The notes under the pieces are model-generated. The model ran no database searches. It was not told the origin of the DNA and saw nothing but the letters and a program-made list of their open reading frames with translations. Of a stretch of 64,000 bases of DNA, positions 35,646-47,995 are shown piece after piece (within the stretch, counting starts at the first letter, position 1; each line of letters starts with the position of its first letter). The DNA is from Hypericum androsaemum (Eukaryota > Streptophyta > Magnoliopsida > Malpighiales > Hypericaceae): assembly GCA_963995505.1 (NCBI GenBank), contig OZ023193.1, positions 5,354,521 through 5,418,520 on the forward strand. The letters are read 5' to 3'. A program made the translations under genes and the position numbers.

Positions 35646-36258
35646 ATGCATTATCTATTTTGTCCGAAAATATTTTTTGGGTTCAAATATACACCGAAAA
35701 ATGTTTCTCGAGAGAAAAAAATTGTTAAATATAGTGAGAAACAACTTCCCGATTAAATTTGTTTAAAGTCATTTATCAGAATTTAATTTTCGAACATAAT
35801 ATTTCCCAAGTTAATCTGGCAAGTACGCTCTCAGAAATGAAACTGGCTCATTAGAAGGACGGTTGGCCCAAAAGTAATATCCATCGAAACCTTTAAATCT
35901 TATCTCTTCTATAAATCATGGGTGGATCAGGAATTTTAACAATAAAATCCAACAATTAATACTCATTAACTTACTCCTATTTGATTACGTTGTATACCTC
36001 AATTGATAGGGCAACTTAATCAGATATGCATTAAGTGACTAATCAGCTTCCATTAAGTCAAATCGTGTTCGTCCAACATCATAATCTTTAAACCATAAAC
36101 TCACGTTAAATTAGGGTTAGTTTAACGTGAACATCTATTAGATTGGAATTCAATGAAAATAGTACCAAAATAAGCATCAGGTGTGACCTATCAATGCAAT
36201 AAATATATCAGATGATTAAACTTGATCGAGGAGAAATGGGCATAGGTCAACTTAATGC
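35646..36258. other. intergenic DNA before the LINE
   Basis: AT-rich, no gene seen. Confidence 0.45.
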
Positions 36259-36276
36259 AAGATATTTACTAAATTA
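36259..36276. repeat. 18-bp target-site duplication of the LINE, left
   Basis: aagatatttactaaatta is repeated exactly at 42255-42272. Confidence 0.9.
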
Positions 36277-36360
36277 CAAAAGAGTTTCCTGAATGAGCTT
36301 TCTATTTCTAGATTTTTCTCTCGGTTGAATAGACAATTAAACTAGATCTAGGGCTCATCG

Positions 36361-38070
36361 ATGGAATCTCCCCATCTGGGAGACTTCGGTGGGCCACCTG
36401 AGCCACACCCAATGCCTCCGCGAGGAGGAAAAAAGGGGAGGGGGGAGTCTGGGTCCATTGACGTCCCCGGTAACGGAGAGACAGTACCCCAGCAATCCGA
36501 GGAAGGGGAAAGACGCCGGAAGTTAACGTTCCGGGATGCTACCATGGGGAACTCCAGGGAAGACCAACCGCCCCCCAACAACCACTACATGTTCGAACAT
36601 GAGAAGGTAGTGTCGAGCGATTCAGAAGATGAAGGCGATGATGACCCGGACTGTCCTACCATTCGCTTAACAAAGGAGGACAAAGTCCGGATGCGCAAAC
36701 CATGGTGGAAATCACTCATCGTGAAGGTGCTGGGAACCCGAATTGCCTTCCCCTTCCTGAAGCGCAGACTTGCGCAATTGTGGGGGTTACCAGCAGATTT
36801 TTTCATGGTTGATTTGGGGCATGGGTACTTCCTTGTCAAGCCACAATCGAACCACGAGTATGAACACATCTTGATGGATGGTCCTTGGATGATTGCGGAT
36901 AGGTATGTTACTGTCCAAAGATGGGTCTCAGATTTTGATCCGATGTCGGAAATCACTTGTGCGATTGTCTGGGTTAGAGTACCAGATCTGGCCATTGATT
37001 TCTATGACATGGCCTTCCTCAAGAACATTGCCAGGAGCATAGGTACACCAATTAGGATCGACACCAACACAGAGAAATTCGCCAGAGCAAGCTTTGTGAG
37101 AATTTGTGTCTGAGGTTGATCTGACGAAGCCTCTTCGGTCAAAGTTCAGGGCACGACGGAAGGTGAGACGCCTCCAATATGAAGGGCTACACCTTATTTG
37201 CTATGGGTGCGGCATCTACGGGCACTCGGCCATGGAATGCCCAAATGCAAATACTAGAAACGGGGATCATGAGAAGGAGCACCAAGAGGAAGATGAAGGT
37301 CCCAGATTGTTTCACCGAGAGCAGCCAGAGCCGGCTTTCCAACCAGAGGTTGTGGACCGGTTTGGAGATTGGATGGTGGTCCAGAGGCAGACCCGGGGAA
37401 GGAAAGCTTATATGGCTAATCAAACCACCCCCATCAATTTTCCAAATCTGGGTAAACATGCACCTGTCGAAGGAAAGGGGAAAATTCAGGGAACCAATTC
37501 CAGATAGCCCAGAATTCTGGAGACCAACCCAACAGTCATAATTCGACACCAAGCTCTTCAAAAGTCCAAACACAAGCCAAGCCCACTAATGGGCCCAAAA
37601 CAAATCCTCCTAAGGGAGATAAGACCATGTTCAAGTCAACATCCAAGTCAGCCCACCCTAAAGAGCCGAGGCCCAAGCAGCCGTTGACATCCAAACTGAC
37701 CCCCTCTCAAATGCCCAAACAGAAGCCTACCCAGACCCAAGCTCGTCCCACCCCAAACAAATACCTAGTCAATACCAAACAACTAGCTTCCCAGCCTCCC
37801 TTTTCGTCCTCTCCTTCTCCTTCAACACCCATGGAAACAGAAGTGGAGTTCTCTTGTGCTGAAGGGGAACCACCTGATTTCCCCACTCAGGGAAAGTTCT
37901 GGAGGAAAGATCTGGGAAAGATGGAGCCTCCCAGCCCACCACCAGAGGATAAGGTTGACCAGATGGAGCTGACCAATGACCAGGAGGGTCTAGAAATGGA
38001 AAGGACGAGCCATGGTAAGGAATCCACCTCACACGAACAGGGCTCAGGCCCAACGAGTGAGTCCTCCTAA
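36361..38070 (+). pseudogene. LINE ORF1, DUF4283 plus zinc knuckle, frameshifted
   Basis: The first frame, 36361-37113, begins MESPHLGDFGGPPEP. It has an acidic stretch (SSDSEDEGDDDPDC) and then a DUF4283-type domain (FPFLKRRLAQLWGL, YFLVKPQSNHEYEHIL, GPWMIADRYVTVQRW). After ASFVRI a shift moves to 37106-37507, which has the CCHC knuckle CYGCGIYGHSAMEC. Another shift leads to the Pro/Ser/Lys-rich tail at 37627-38070. Such proteins bind element RNA and assist ORF2. Two frame breaks make it non-functional. Confidence 0.88.
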
Positions 38071-38113
38071 TCCAAGCCTAGGCGGTCAGCCTAACTCACC
38101 AGGTTCGCTCCCT

Positions 38114-41100
38114 ATGGATCTGAATATTCTGGTGTGGAACTGCCAAGGAGCAGCCAGCAAAAGATTTAGGCGTGTTACAAAGAAAATGGTAAGAGACTAC
38201 AAACCCGATATTCTTGTTTTGTTGGAGACATGGGTATCAGGGACAAGAGCACTGAAGATAGCTAAAACCTTGGGTTATTCTGAGGTAATCCAAGCCCCTA
38301 TGCAAGGCCAGTCCGGAAGGATATGGATCCTTTAGAGGCACCAGGAAATCAACATAACTATCTTGAGGTTGGAGAGACAGTTTGTACACATGAAGGTCAA
38401 CAGCGGGTGGCCTTTTACGGCAATTTATGGACACCCACGACCGGAGCTCCAGGAACATTTATGGACGGCCCTTTCAAAAATAGCCTCGCACACTACGATT
38501 CCTTGGCTATTGACGGGCGACTTTAACATATTTACTCCGGCCGATGGTAAGCTTGGAGGCCGGCCTATAAGAGGGCGACGTCATACCAACTTTCAAAAGT
38601 GGATTGAGGAAACCCAATTAGTGGACTTGGGATTCATCAGACTCCACTTCACCTGGACAAGAAATGGGATTTCAGAGAGGCTTGATCGTGGGCTGGCAAA
38701 CCTCCCTTTGAGACTTCGGTTCCTTAAAGTCCAGGTCTGGCACCTCCCATAATTAAAGTCTGATCATAACTCGCTCCTTATCCAGACGACCCCACCTACC
38801 AATCTCAGGCCAGGTATGAGGCTTTTTCGGTTTCAAGTGGCATGGCAAGCTGATCCGAGATTTCCCCAATTTGTGATGGAAGCTTGGAATCCTATCGCCA
38901 AATTGCCTGAAGCATGTGATATATTTTCCAAGGAAGCCCAAATTCGGAACTGGGAAGTGTTCGGAAACATTTTTAAGAAGAAGAGAAACCTTACGAGCCG
39001 TATCGCTGGAATTCAACGGGCCCTAGCTGTTGGACATAACAGATTCCTCACCAACATGGAAGTGAAGTTGAAGAAAGAACTTCAGGTGATCTTAGAGCAG
39101 GAAGAGATCCTCTGGTTACAAAAGTCTCGCAAGGATTTTCTCATGAATGGTGACCGCAACACCAAGTACTTCCATGCCACGACGTTGGTGAGAAGGAAGC
39201 GCAACAGGATCGAGGCATTAAAAAGTGAAGCAGGAGACTGGATCTCGAATCCGACCGAGCTTCGCAATTATCTAACCTCATACTTTTGCAGGTTATACAC
39301 AGATGACGAGGATGATAGGGGACCTACCGTTATTCCTAACCTTTTTTACAGATTTCACAGGAGGAAAATGAGGGATTACGAGCCAGCCCCACTACCTTGG
39401 AAATCTGTGGAGCCCTTTTTGCTATGGCACCTTTGAAATCCCCAGGCCCGGATGGTCTACATGCGGCTTTCTTCCAAAAGCAATGGGATACGGTCAATCA
39501 GAACCTAGTGGACTACATCCAATAGATCTTCTCGGGGGACGAGTCCCCGGAAGCTGTTAACACAATGGCATTGGTCCTTATTCCCAAGATTGACCATCCC
39601 GATTATCCCGCACATTTTAGGCCTATTAATTTATGTAATGTCTCCTTTAAGATTATTACTAAACTATTGGCTGCTAGGTTACAAAGATTCATGCCGAGCT
39701 GGGTGGGCCCGCACCAAAATAGTTTCGTGCCCGGCAGACACATCACGGGCAATATCATTGTGGCACAAGAAGTGATACACACTATGAGGACTCGACAGAA
39801 GGGCAAGAGATTAATGGCAATCAAAGTGGACCTTGAGAAGGTCTACAATCGCATTTGTTGGTCCTTCGTAAAGGAAATACTTATTTCACTTAACCTCCCA
39901 TCCCGCCTGATTGATGTAATCATGAGCTGTCTAACAACTTGCTCTATGCAGGTTTTATGGAACGGAGAAGCTAATGAGTCATTCAAACCAACGCGAGGCA
40001 TAAGACAGAGCGACCCTCTCTCCCCTATATCTTTGTTCTATGCTTAAAGAGATTAGGTCATCTCATTTCTGCTAGCATTAACCATGGAGAGTGGAAGCCA
40101 ATCTCAATTTCGAGAGATGGCCCAAAACTCTCCCATATTTTCTTTGCTGATGACCTACTATTATTTGCGGAAGCCTCCACTCAACAAACTGGGATTATTG
40201 CTAACATCCTTGATGAGTTTTGTAGTGTTTCAGGGCAGAAAATTAGCAAGGCTAAAACTAAACTATATGTTTCTAAAAATACCTCCAGTTCTCTTGTGAA
40301 AGAACTTGCTAGGAATTTGTTGGTCTCTCTCACGCGCAACCTGGGCAAGTACCTGGGTATGCCTTTGCTCCACGAGCGTGTGACGAAGAGCACCTACCAA
40401 TTTCTCCTAGACAAGGTTCATGCTCGACTTAGTGGATGGTGTGTTGAGAAACTTTCCTTTGCAGGAAGAGAAACCCTTGCTAAATCAGTCATATCGGCCT
40501 TACCCACTTATGTGATGCAAACTGCGAAGATCCTTGTTGGTGTTTGTGATGATATAGAGAGGTTACAGCGAGGCTTCCTATGGGGCTCGTCAACAGATAA
40601 GAAAAGATCACATCTGATTGCTTGGAAAACTGTTTGTAAACCAAAATGTGCAGGAGGACTGGGATTCCAATGCCTTCGGGATCAGAATATGGCACTACTG
40701 CTGAAGCTAGCATTTGGTCTGATCTCGAATAGGGAGACCTTATGGGCCCGGGTTCTTTGGGGGAAATATGTGAGAGGTGACACAGCCTGTCCACCTCCAG
40801 ATTGCAACCCAACTTGCTCACCCCTGTGGAGAGCGATAAGTTCCATATGGCCAATTCTCAAACAAGGGATCAAATGGAATATGAGAAATGGAGCCTCGAT
40901 ATCCTTCTGGAAGGACAAATGGCTCCCCAATGACCAGCCGCTCCTAAATTCTGTAATGAAACCAGTTTCAATTAACCTGTTAGATATCATTGTGCAAGAA
41001 GCTACTCTTCCTGAAGGCGGTTGGAACTGGAGTGTGTTTGGAGAATATTTGTCTAATGACAGCTTACTCTTGGTTGCAGGAGCTGCCACGCCCAGGGAGG

Positions 41101-42198
41101 AGAGAGGACCAGATCAAATCAGCTGGAGTAAATCAACCTCGGGCAACTTCACAACAAAGTCTGCGTACGATTTGATTAGGGAGTGGGACACTCAGGATAG
41201 CAACAGGATGTGGCAAAACCTTTGGGCCTGGAAGGGGCCGCAAAGGTTGAAAACCACGATGTGGCTCGTGGGACACAGTAGAATCATGACAAATGCAGTT
41301 CGGTGCAACAGACATATGGCGGATAATGCGAGTTGACCGTGCTGCAGAAATAAAATTGAAACGGTTGTGCATGCTCTTCGTGACTACCAGGGAGTTCGCC
41401 TGACTTGGACCAAGCTTCTCCGTGCCCATGGACAGAATATTTCTGATTTCTTTACTTGCGATTTACTTATTTGGATGCAGACTAACATTTTGAATAATCT
41501 TGATTGGACCACAGTTTTTATTACTGCAGTGTGTTGGTTTTGGAAGTGGAGAAATTACCAGGTATGGGGTGAGGGTGAACCCCGCCCCCCTAATCCACTT
41601 GCATCGTTATGTAATAAGGTCAAGGAAATTAAGAAAGCTTGGGAAGCTGCCGGAAAGATGGCTCCGGCATATGAGAGGCGTGAGAAGCTAATAGGATGGG
41701 AGAAGCCACCAAGTGGGTGGTCAAAGCTGAATACAGATGGTGCCTACCGCACATCGAGTCGGAAAGCTACTGCCAGAGGTATCTTGAGGTATAGCAACAG
41801 ATCTTGGCTGGGCAGTTTCGCGAGCTTTCTGGGAAGCTGTACAAGTGTAACAGCCGAATTCTGGGCTGCACTCCAAGGACTTCAATTTGCATGGGTTTTG
41901 GGCGAGAGACATTATACTGGAAACATATTCCATGCTCGTTGCAACTGCGCTCCAATCTCCAACTGGTGCTGAACCCCATGAGACCCCAATCCTTTTGGAC
42001 ATCCGGGAGATCTTATCAAGAGATTGGACAGTGAAGGTTCAACATGTGTACCGAGAAGCGAATTCGAGTGCGGATTGGCTAGCTAATATTGGGTTTAATC
42101 TAGAGCTAGGAACACATGTAATGGAAGTCCCCCCAGTGGCCTTGGTGAGCTCATTCTCAGGGATATTAGCGATGTGGCCTTTCCAAGGTCTGTTGTAA
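38114..42198 (+). pseudogene. LINE ORF2: endonuclease, reverse transcriptase, RNase H (broken)
   Basis: Starts MDLNILVWNCQGAASKRF at 38114. Endonuclease blocks are ILVLLETWVSG, a stop after IWIL at 38335, then TGDFNIFTPADGKLGG and RLDRGLANLP, with a stop at 38752. The RT N-terminal region at 38816-39436 has DRNTKYFHATTLVRRKRN. RT at 39565-40047 has ALVLIPKIDHPDYPAHFRPI and AIKVDLEKVYNR. The catalytic block FFADDLLLFAEA is in another frame near 40140. 40296-41336 carries the segment after RT and a stop before a zinc-binding remnant. RNase H at 41367-41972 has KLNTDGAYRTSSRK, and its end in a further frame at 41990-42198 has YREANSSADWLANIGF. At least five stops or shifts. Confidence 0.9.
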
Positions 42199-42254
42199 GA
42201 GGTTTATGAATAAACTTTTATAAGGGGCGTTAGCCCCTCTTAAAAGACAAAAAA

Positions 42255-42272
42255 AGATATTTACTAAATTAG
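42255..42272. repeat. 18-bp target-site duplication of the LINE, right
   Basis: Exact copy of 36259-36276 after the A-run. Confidence 0.9.
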
Positions 42273-43390
42273 GAAAATGCAAAAAATAATGTTATCGTTT
42301 GTGGGGAAAATGGGCCTTTTAAGCGCATTCAGTTTAACTATATTTCAGAGATTAGGGTTCATCAATTAACAAGCTTGGAACTCGGCTAAATTCTCTTTAC
42401 TCTCAAGGGCATAAAGAGATGACCCTATACCTCTTAGAGCTAATTATATTTATGGTCATGTTGAATCGATTGAACAAAAATGATGATTTGTTCGTACCAA
42501 CGGCTGAATAAGGTTTGCCTTGTTGCCCAAAGGATTACCTTAATACCTTTGACGCTCATGTGCTTTGATTGTTTGCTAATAATTTTTCTTTAAGCCCTGG
42601 AGATCATCACACATCCTTAGTAGGCTTTGCTGTCTCTTTATCTATCTAATCAACCTCACCCACTGAGATGTGGCTCACTTTTTCCAATTTAGGAGTGAAG
42701 TTTTCATTTCATACACAGCGTGGAGTCCGGTGGTTTCGGATAACTTTCACTATTAAATATTGTTACGAATTTAATTAGTTGAAGTTCACTTTACTGCATT
42801 GTAAGTTCACTTTTCAATGAGATAACATATCTTTTACCTGAATGATAAGTAAGTAATACCCGCTAATCCAATTAATTAAACTATCTTACATGTCATTACA
42901 GGTTATTCATTTTATAAGTGAACCCCATCACTAATTCTATTGACGGTGAAAAGTACGAACCGCAACCAGAACCTTCCGACAAAGTTTCGGTTGCGGTTTG
43001 AAACCATCCGCCCCCGAGCCGGTTTGAGATTCGTGACTACTTGTTTCGAACCTTCAAACCGACCAGTGGCCGCGAATATATACCAAGAAATGACAGCTTA
43101 ACAAGTAATTCAGACAAAAATGAGGATAATAATCCGAACATTCGTCAATCATAAATTTAGTCGTGTCTATAAGCAAAACTTCTAGTCACCCTGACCCATC
43201 AACCCACTCTCTCTCCTCCTCCAGAATATGTCTTAAAAATTGAGTCTCTTCTGGTTGTTTTTTTAGAAATTGTACTTGTGGTGTATACGTAAAGATTGAT
43301 GCTTTAGCTTCTTGAGTAAGTTTTTTTTATCGTTTATGAGAATTGGTTTGGAAATTGCAGTGGTGGGCAGCTAGTGAAATTGGAAAAAAG
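42273..43390. other. intergenic DNA upstream of the DRG pseudogene
   Basis: 42940-43075 has GC-richer text with aaccgcaacc / ggttgcggtt inverted phrases, possibly a small decayed element. The last 200 bp may be the old promoter and leader of the pseudogene. No other gene seen. Confidence 0.45.
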
Positions 43391-46213
43391 ATGGGGATCA
43401 TTGAGAAGATCAAGGAAATTGAGGCCGAGATGGCTCGGACCCAGAAGAACAAAGCCACATGTTTTGTTTCGTGACGTTTGGTCGATCAATATATTGTTTT
43501 TTGTTGCTTCCGATTTTCGGTCTTTTTGAGCCTTGGTTATATTGTTGTTGATTCATGATTGTGTTGATGTGGAATGGGACACAGAGTATCATCTTGGACA
43601 GCTAAAGGCGAAGATATCAAAGCTGAGGACGCAGTTGTTAGAACCTCCCAAAGTATGTCGCTTTCTTTTAGTTCGAAACTCTCTTTATCAGTGCTCGTCT
43701 GATTGTTCTCTTATCCGTATCATTGAATTTGGCTATGGACGAGTTGCGCTGATTGGAGTTCCCAGGTTTCGTATCATTGAATCTTCTGAACAGATTTGAA
43801 GTGCATATATCGAATTATAGATTCCTTTGTTTCTTTTCAACAGGAATTTATAGCCGTGACTTAGATGCTTAATCGTTCTCTCCTACTAACGATCCTATAA
43901 TTTAGCTTCCTTTTTTTTCCCCGGTATGAAACAAGCAGCATCTTTGTTATGATATAGGTATTCAAATTAGAAGGATATTCTGGTATGAAGAGTGGCCAGG
44001 CTTTTAAATCCATGTTCTTCTGCCTTCCAATTTAAAGAATCATAAGTGATCATCCTGTTATATGTGCTTCAGTTTCTGTTTCATGCAGTCTTGAGACTTG
44101 TGATGTGCTGTGTTGCTATTGGACGACAAGAATCTAAGATCTTTGTCAATCTTAACTTGAATTCTGTGTCCTTTTATTATACTTCTGCTATTGTAATGTC
44201 ATGGGTTCGTCTTAAACTTTCTTCTTTTTGTTCCTGTCAGTCTAATCTTATTCTATACTTTTGTAGAGTGAAGGTCATCGGAAAATATTGACCAAAGAAC
44301 TAGAAGCAGTTGGTTTGCGATTGAACAAAAGACCACCTCAAGTAAGTTATCTTTCGGATGGACAAAATATAAGAGGGCTGTGCTCTAAATTTGTGGTTAC
44401 TGTTTTGGTCAGTTGATAAACAGTATTTTAATGCTAAGTACTCGGAGTCTATAGTTGGTGCACTGGAAAAATAATGCCCGTAGGTGAAAAAATGGTAGAT
44501 AGTGTCAACCACAACATGTACTGGAAAGTACAAAATATAATCTAGTCAAAATTTATCAAGTTAACTTATCCATTCCAGCATGATGTCAGTATATTGGATA
44601 GTAGATTTAGATCCTCTGCTTTTCTATCAGAAAGAATGGGTGTTTTTTATCTGCTGATCTTCTTGGCTTTGATGCAACGGATTTATTTCAAAAAGAAGAA
44701 AACAGGGGGCATCTCTTTCAACATCACTTTACAATTGACTCATGTTGACGAGAAACTCTGTTATCAGATTTTACATGAATACAAAATTCACAATGCTGAG
44801 ATACTTCTGAAGTTAAACTTGTACTCTTCATGCTTTTGTGCTTTAAGGAAACCTTTTGCAATTGATATTGGACGCGACCCTGTGGAACAGCATCCAGCGT
44901 CGTAATTTGATTAGCATGAACGGTTTTAGTTGATAGCAGTATAAGAACTTGGTCTCGCTTGAGTATGATTCCAAATTAATTTCGTGTATATGGTCATCCC
45001 AGAAATGGACCGAGTAAAATGCAATTACCTTTTCTACCACGGTTTTTTATCTGTCAGAGATCTTTTGCTTCTTTGTAACTGATGTCTTTTCAACCTTTTT
45101 GGTGAAATATATGTACCATCTTCCCTTGTAATGCATTCCTCTTTCCTTCTTTCTTCTTTGTCTCCTTGCTGCTGGTTTATTATGCAACAATTTATTGAAA
45201 ACCCTTTTTTTTTTAGGAATTCATTTCCGAACTTTTTAGTAATTGGTACGATAGCTAAGAGACTGGCTTCTGAACATTTTAGATTCTATTTCGTTAGGAT
45301 GCTACGGTGGGTGATTATATTGATGTCATCGAAGGGAACTGCAAGTACATGAAGTGTATCTATGTCTAAAACAAGATTGACGTCATTGGTATTGACGACG
45401 TAGACAAGTTAGCTCGGCAACCAAAATCCAGTTGTTATTAGCTGCAACTTGAAAGTATATCAGTTTCTTGCTTTCCACTCTCATCTGATACCATTCATGT
45501 TTTGTTTCAAAAATGTTTTTTCCCCTTGTGACATGGGCATCGAAACACAAGAAACTAGTATTAAGTCTAAAATTATGTTAACCACCTGCTTTCATCCAAT
45601 GTAAGTGGTTTAACGATTGCCTCCTTTCTCAAACAGCTCAATTTTGACAGATTACTTGCAAAGATGTGGGAAGCAATGGGGCTTGTGAGAGTCTAAACAA
45701 AACTGCAGGGCCAACAGCCTGATTTCACAGACCCCGTTGTCCTTTCAGCTGTATGTTAGACGCTGACGGTTCTACTAGTTCCTCCGTTATTCTGTTTTGC
45801 TTTTAGTTGCTCATCCTGGTTGTGTTTGATAGGATAAGAGGGGGGCTGCACGGTTGAGGACTTCTGTAATCACATCCGCAGAAGTCTTTGAAGGATGTGA
45901 AGTATTTGCTCGTATGGGGACAAGTGTGAGGCATTACCCGCAACATTGTGGCCTGGGGCATCCTCTTCAAGATGAGGATGTGGTTCAGACTGTTAAGAGA
46001 AAGGTGAGACTGATCTATCCCATGTTACACTACAATGTCATTCGAACTACGAAAAGACGATGCATAGGTTTCATTTCGATGTAACTAAACTAACTAATCT
46101 CTGCATCTTCCTCCGGGAAAAGGAAGATGGAGGGAGGGGGTCGGTTCAAATCCCATACAACAGGGCCTGATCGGATATCGGATAGAGTGAAGAAAGCACC
46201 ATTGAAGACGTAA
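43391..46213 (+). pseudogene. DRG2: DRG2-type GTP-binding protein, unprocessed pseudogene lacking the G core
   Basis: Recognisable exons with introns retained: 43391-43459 (MGIIEKIKEIEAEMARTQKN), 43585-43652 (YHLGQLKAKISKLRTQLLEP), a remnant at 43724-43764 (FGYGRVALIGVP), 44267-44341 (SEGHRKILTKELEAVGLRLN), 44681-44804 (IYFKKKKTGGISFN, LCYQILHEYKIHNAE), 45298-45454 (VGDYIDVIEGNCKYMKCIY, stop, NKID), 45637-45750 (LAKMWEAMGLVRV, stop), 45833-46003 (frameshifted, RHYPQHCGLGHPLQDEDVVQ) and 46118-46213 (ISDRVKKAPLKT). The exons for the P-loop (after ALIG), switch regions and DxxG are absent. Intact family members are cytosolic GTPases of about 400 residues linked to translation and bind a DFRP partner. 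NKID survives but follows a stop. A GTPase cannot be made. Confidence 0.93.
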
Positions 46214-46538
46214 AGAAACGCTCGTGGACTACTACTCGATCTTCAACCTATCCTGCTTTTCCGAAATGGCTTCAACGGTCCCGTTTTTGGAGCATTTGCG
46301 AGTATTTGTCAGGCTGTGTTCGTGCTTGACAGTAGCCTGAGCCCTTTGTGCTAGTTTATGTCGTACTAATTTTTTCTCGAGTAGCCAGAAGGATGTTTCC
46401 ATGTATTGTTAGTTCTCCAGGTTCATGGAAGATGGAGTTACCAACTACAGGGGACTTTCTCGATATGAACGACATTGAAATGGTTTGCGAACTATTGAAG
46501 TACATAATATGGCCCCATCCTTTTTAGTGAATCTATGA
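46214..46538. other. 3' flank of the DRG pseudogene
   Basis: Includes a possible old 3'UTR. No other feature. Confidence 0.45.
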
Positions 46539-47670
46539 TATTTATTAGGGTAAATTATCCCCTAGTCCCTAGTTTTTGGTCATCCTCCTTTTAGGGTGCT
46601 TGCATTTTTAAAATTTATGCTGACGTCATCCGTCTTTGGTTTAAAAACTCTCGGATCTCTGGCTGACGTATCGGCTTTTTTTTCATTTTTGGTCATTTTC
46701 ATGACCAAAATACCCTTAAATAAAAAATTTATCTTCTTCAACCTTTGACCGAGAACACCAACAACCAAAAACCAACCAAAAATAAGATCAGACTAACCAA
46801 AATCAAGAACACAACCAAGAAAAAAAAAAGGAAACCCATAAGGGCTTAAAACACAGAAATCCAACGCTGGCCATATTTAAGTTCCCAGGCCCACCGGACA
46901 ACGAGGCCAGCAAGTTCAGGTGCCCGAGGAGGTAATTCTCGACCTGCACCAACGACGCCTCCCCTATCACCGCAGCCGCAGCCGCCTGCTGCTGATGGAT
47001 AAATAGCGACGATTGCTCCGCGAAACCCTAAAATTTTGGCCTCGTCAGCACCGCCCAGAACCCCACCGGTCCAGCCAGCGACGCCACCGTCTGTCCATCA
47101 CTATCATTAGAGGCCTTGTCGTCGTCGGAACAGAGCCGTCGATGGTCTGACCGTCAGACTTCTGCCCTAGCTCGCTCGTGAGCCGGAACACACGCGCCGT
47201 CTTCTCAGGAGAGGAGCGGGATGATTTAGAGGAATCCACGAGATCGATGGCTTTAGAATTAAGAGGTCATGCATTTCGATGGAATTTTTGGACGGAAATA
47301 AATTGCTCTTGCTCTAGATAATGGGTCTAGGTTTAAAAGAAATTAGATTAGGATTTTTGTTGGATCTTAATGGTTTGGGTAACAGGATGAACCCAGAATG
47401 TTTGTGTTTGTGTTATTGAAATCTGGTCGTTCTTGAGTGTTTTTGAATGTTTAGAGGTAGAAGAAGATGAGTTTTTTATTTTTTTTATTTAAGAGTATTT
47501 TGGTTATTTTCATAACAAAAAATGAAAAAAAACCAATGACGTTAGCCAGTAACCTGAGAGTTTCTAAAACCATAGACAGGAGACGTCAGTATGGATTTTA
47601 GAAATATAGGGACCATAGAAGGAAGATGACCAAATACCAAAGACTAGGGGATAATTTACCCTATTTATTA
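46539..47670. mobile_element. MULE with long TIRs and 9-bp target duplication (possible Pack-MULE)
   Basis: tatttatta at 46539-46547 and 47662-47670 flanks a 1114-bp element (46548-47661). The tips are gggtaaattatcccctagtc and its inverted copy. TIR similarity extends over about 170 bp with mismatches (for example ggtcatcctccttttagggt against the inverted right arm). The interior, about 46850-47240, is GC-rich, unlike the arms, and looks like captured exon sequence. No transposase is present, so it is non-autonomous. Confidence 0.88.
46860..47239 (-). pseudogene. captured TCP-like gene fragment inside the MULE
   Basis: The minus frame at 47239-47045 contains ARVFRLTSELGQKSDGQTI (residues 15-33, about 47197-47141). 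This closely matches the helix-loop-helix part of class I (PCF) TCP transcription factors, where RELGHKSDGQTI is typical. The surrounding residues do not match a TCP domain. A second minus-strand stretch at about 46885-46945 reads ENYLLGHLNLLASLSGGPG, reminiscent of the C-terminal part of some class I TCPs, but this is weaker. Frame is lost between the two. I infer a gene fragment picked up by the element. No functional protein is expected. Confidence 0.55.
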
Positions 47671-47995
47671 TCGGGTTCTATTTAAAAATCTCAATGATAT
47701 TTTTCTACATTAATAAAATTTAAATTCAACTTAAGACCTTTTTAAGAGAGTATAAATATTTTAAATGAGTTTAAATTCATTGCTGCTTGGACCTATTGAC
47801 TACGCTCGGACCATTAGCATAAAAAATAACTAGAAAAAATGACCAACTAGAAAACAACCCGGAAAAAGACTGAATGCTTATTATTTTTGAATTAGGGACG
47901 AATCATAAATTTTATCTAAAAGACGACATTATTATAGTTATAAAAAATTGTATAATTTTTTTAAAGAATATTGCGCTAGTGTTTTATTATAGACA
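47671..47995. other. AT-rich spacer
   Basis: No gene seen. The break at about 47995 is where F-box copy E loses its 5' half. Confidence 0.45.

Larger units (their letters stand above)
36277..42254 (+). mobile_element. full-length L1-type LINE (5978 bp), inactivated
   Basis: Bounded by an 18-bp direct repeat and ending in a short A-run (gacaaaaa). It holds an 84-bp 5'UTR, ORF1 (nucleic-acid binding) and ORF2 (endonuclease, RT, RNase H), the plant L1 arrangement. Several stops and shifts in both frames. The 3'UTR has a small stem, ggggcgttagcccct (about 42223-42238), before the tail. Confidence 0.93.

Noticed and set aside
38012..41979. Minus-strand frames of 60-135 codons opposite the LINE
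   Set aside because: Shadows of ORF1/ORF2 coding sequence; domains are read only on the plus strand.
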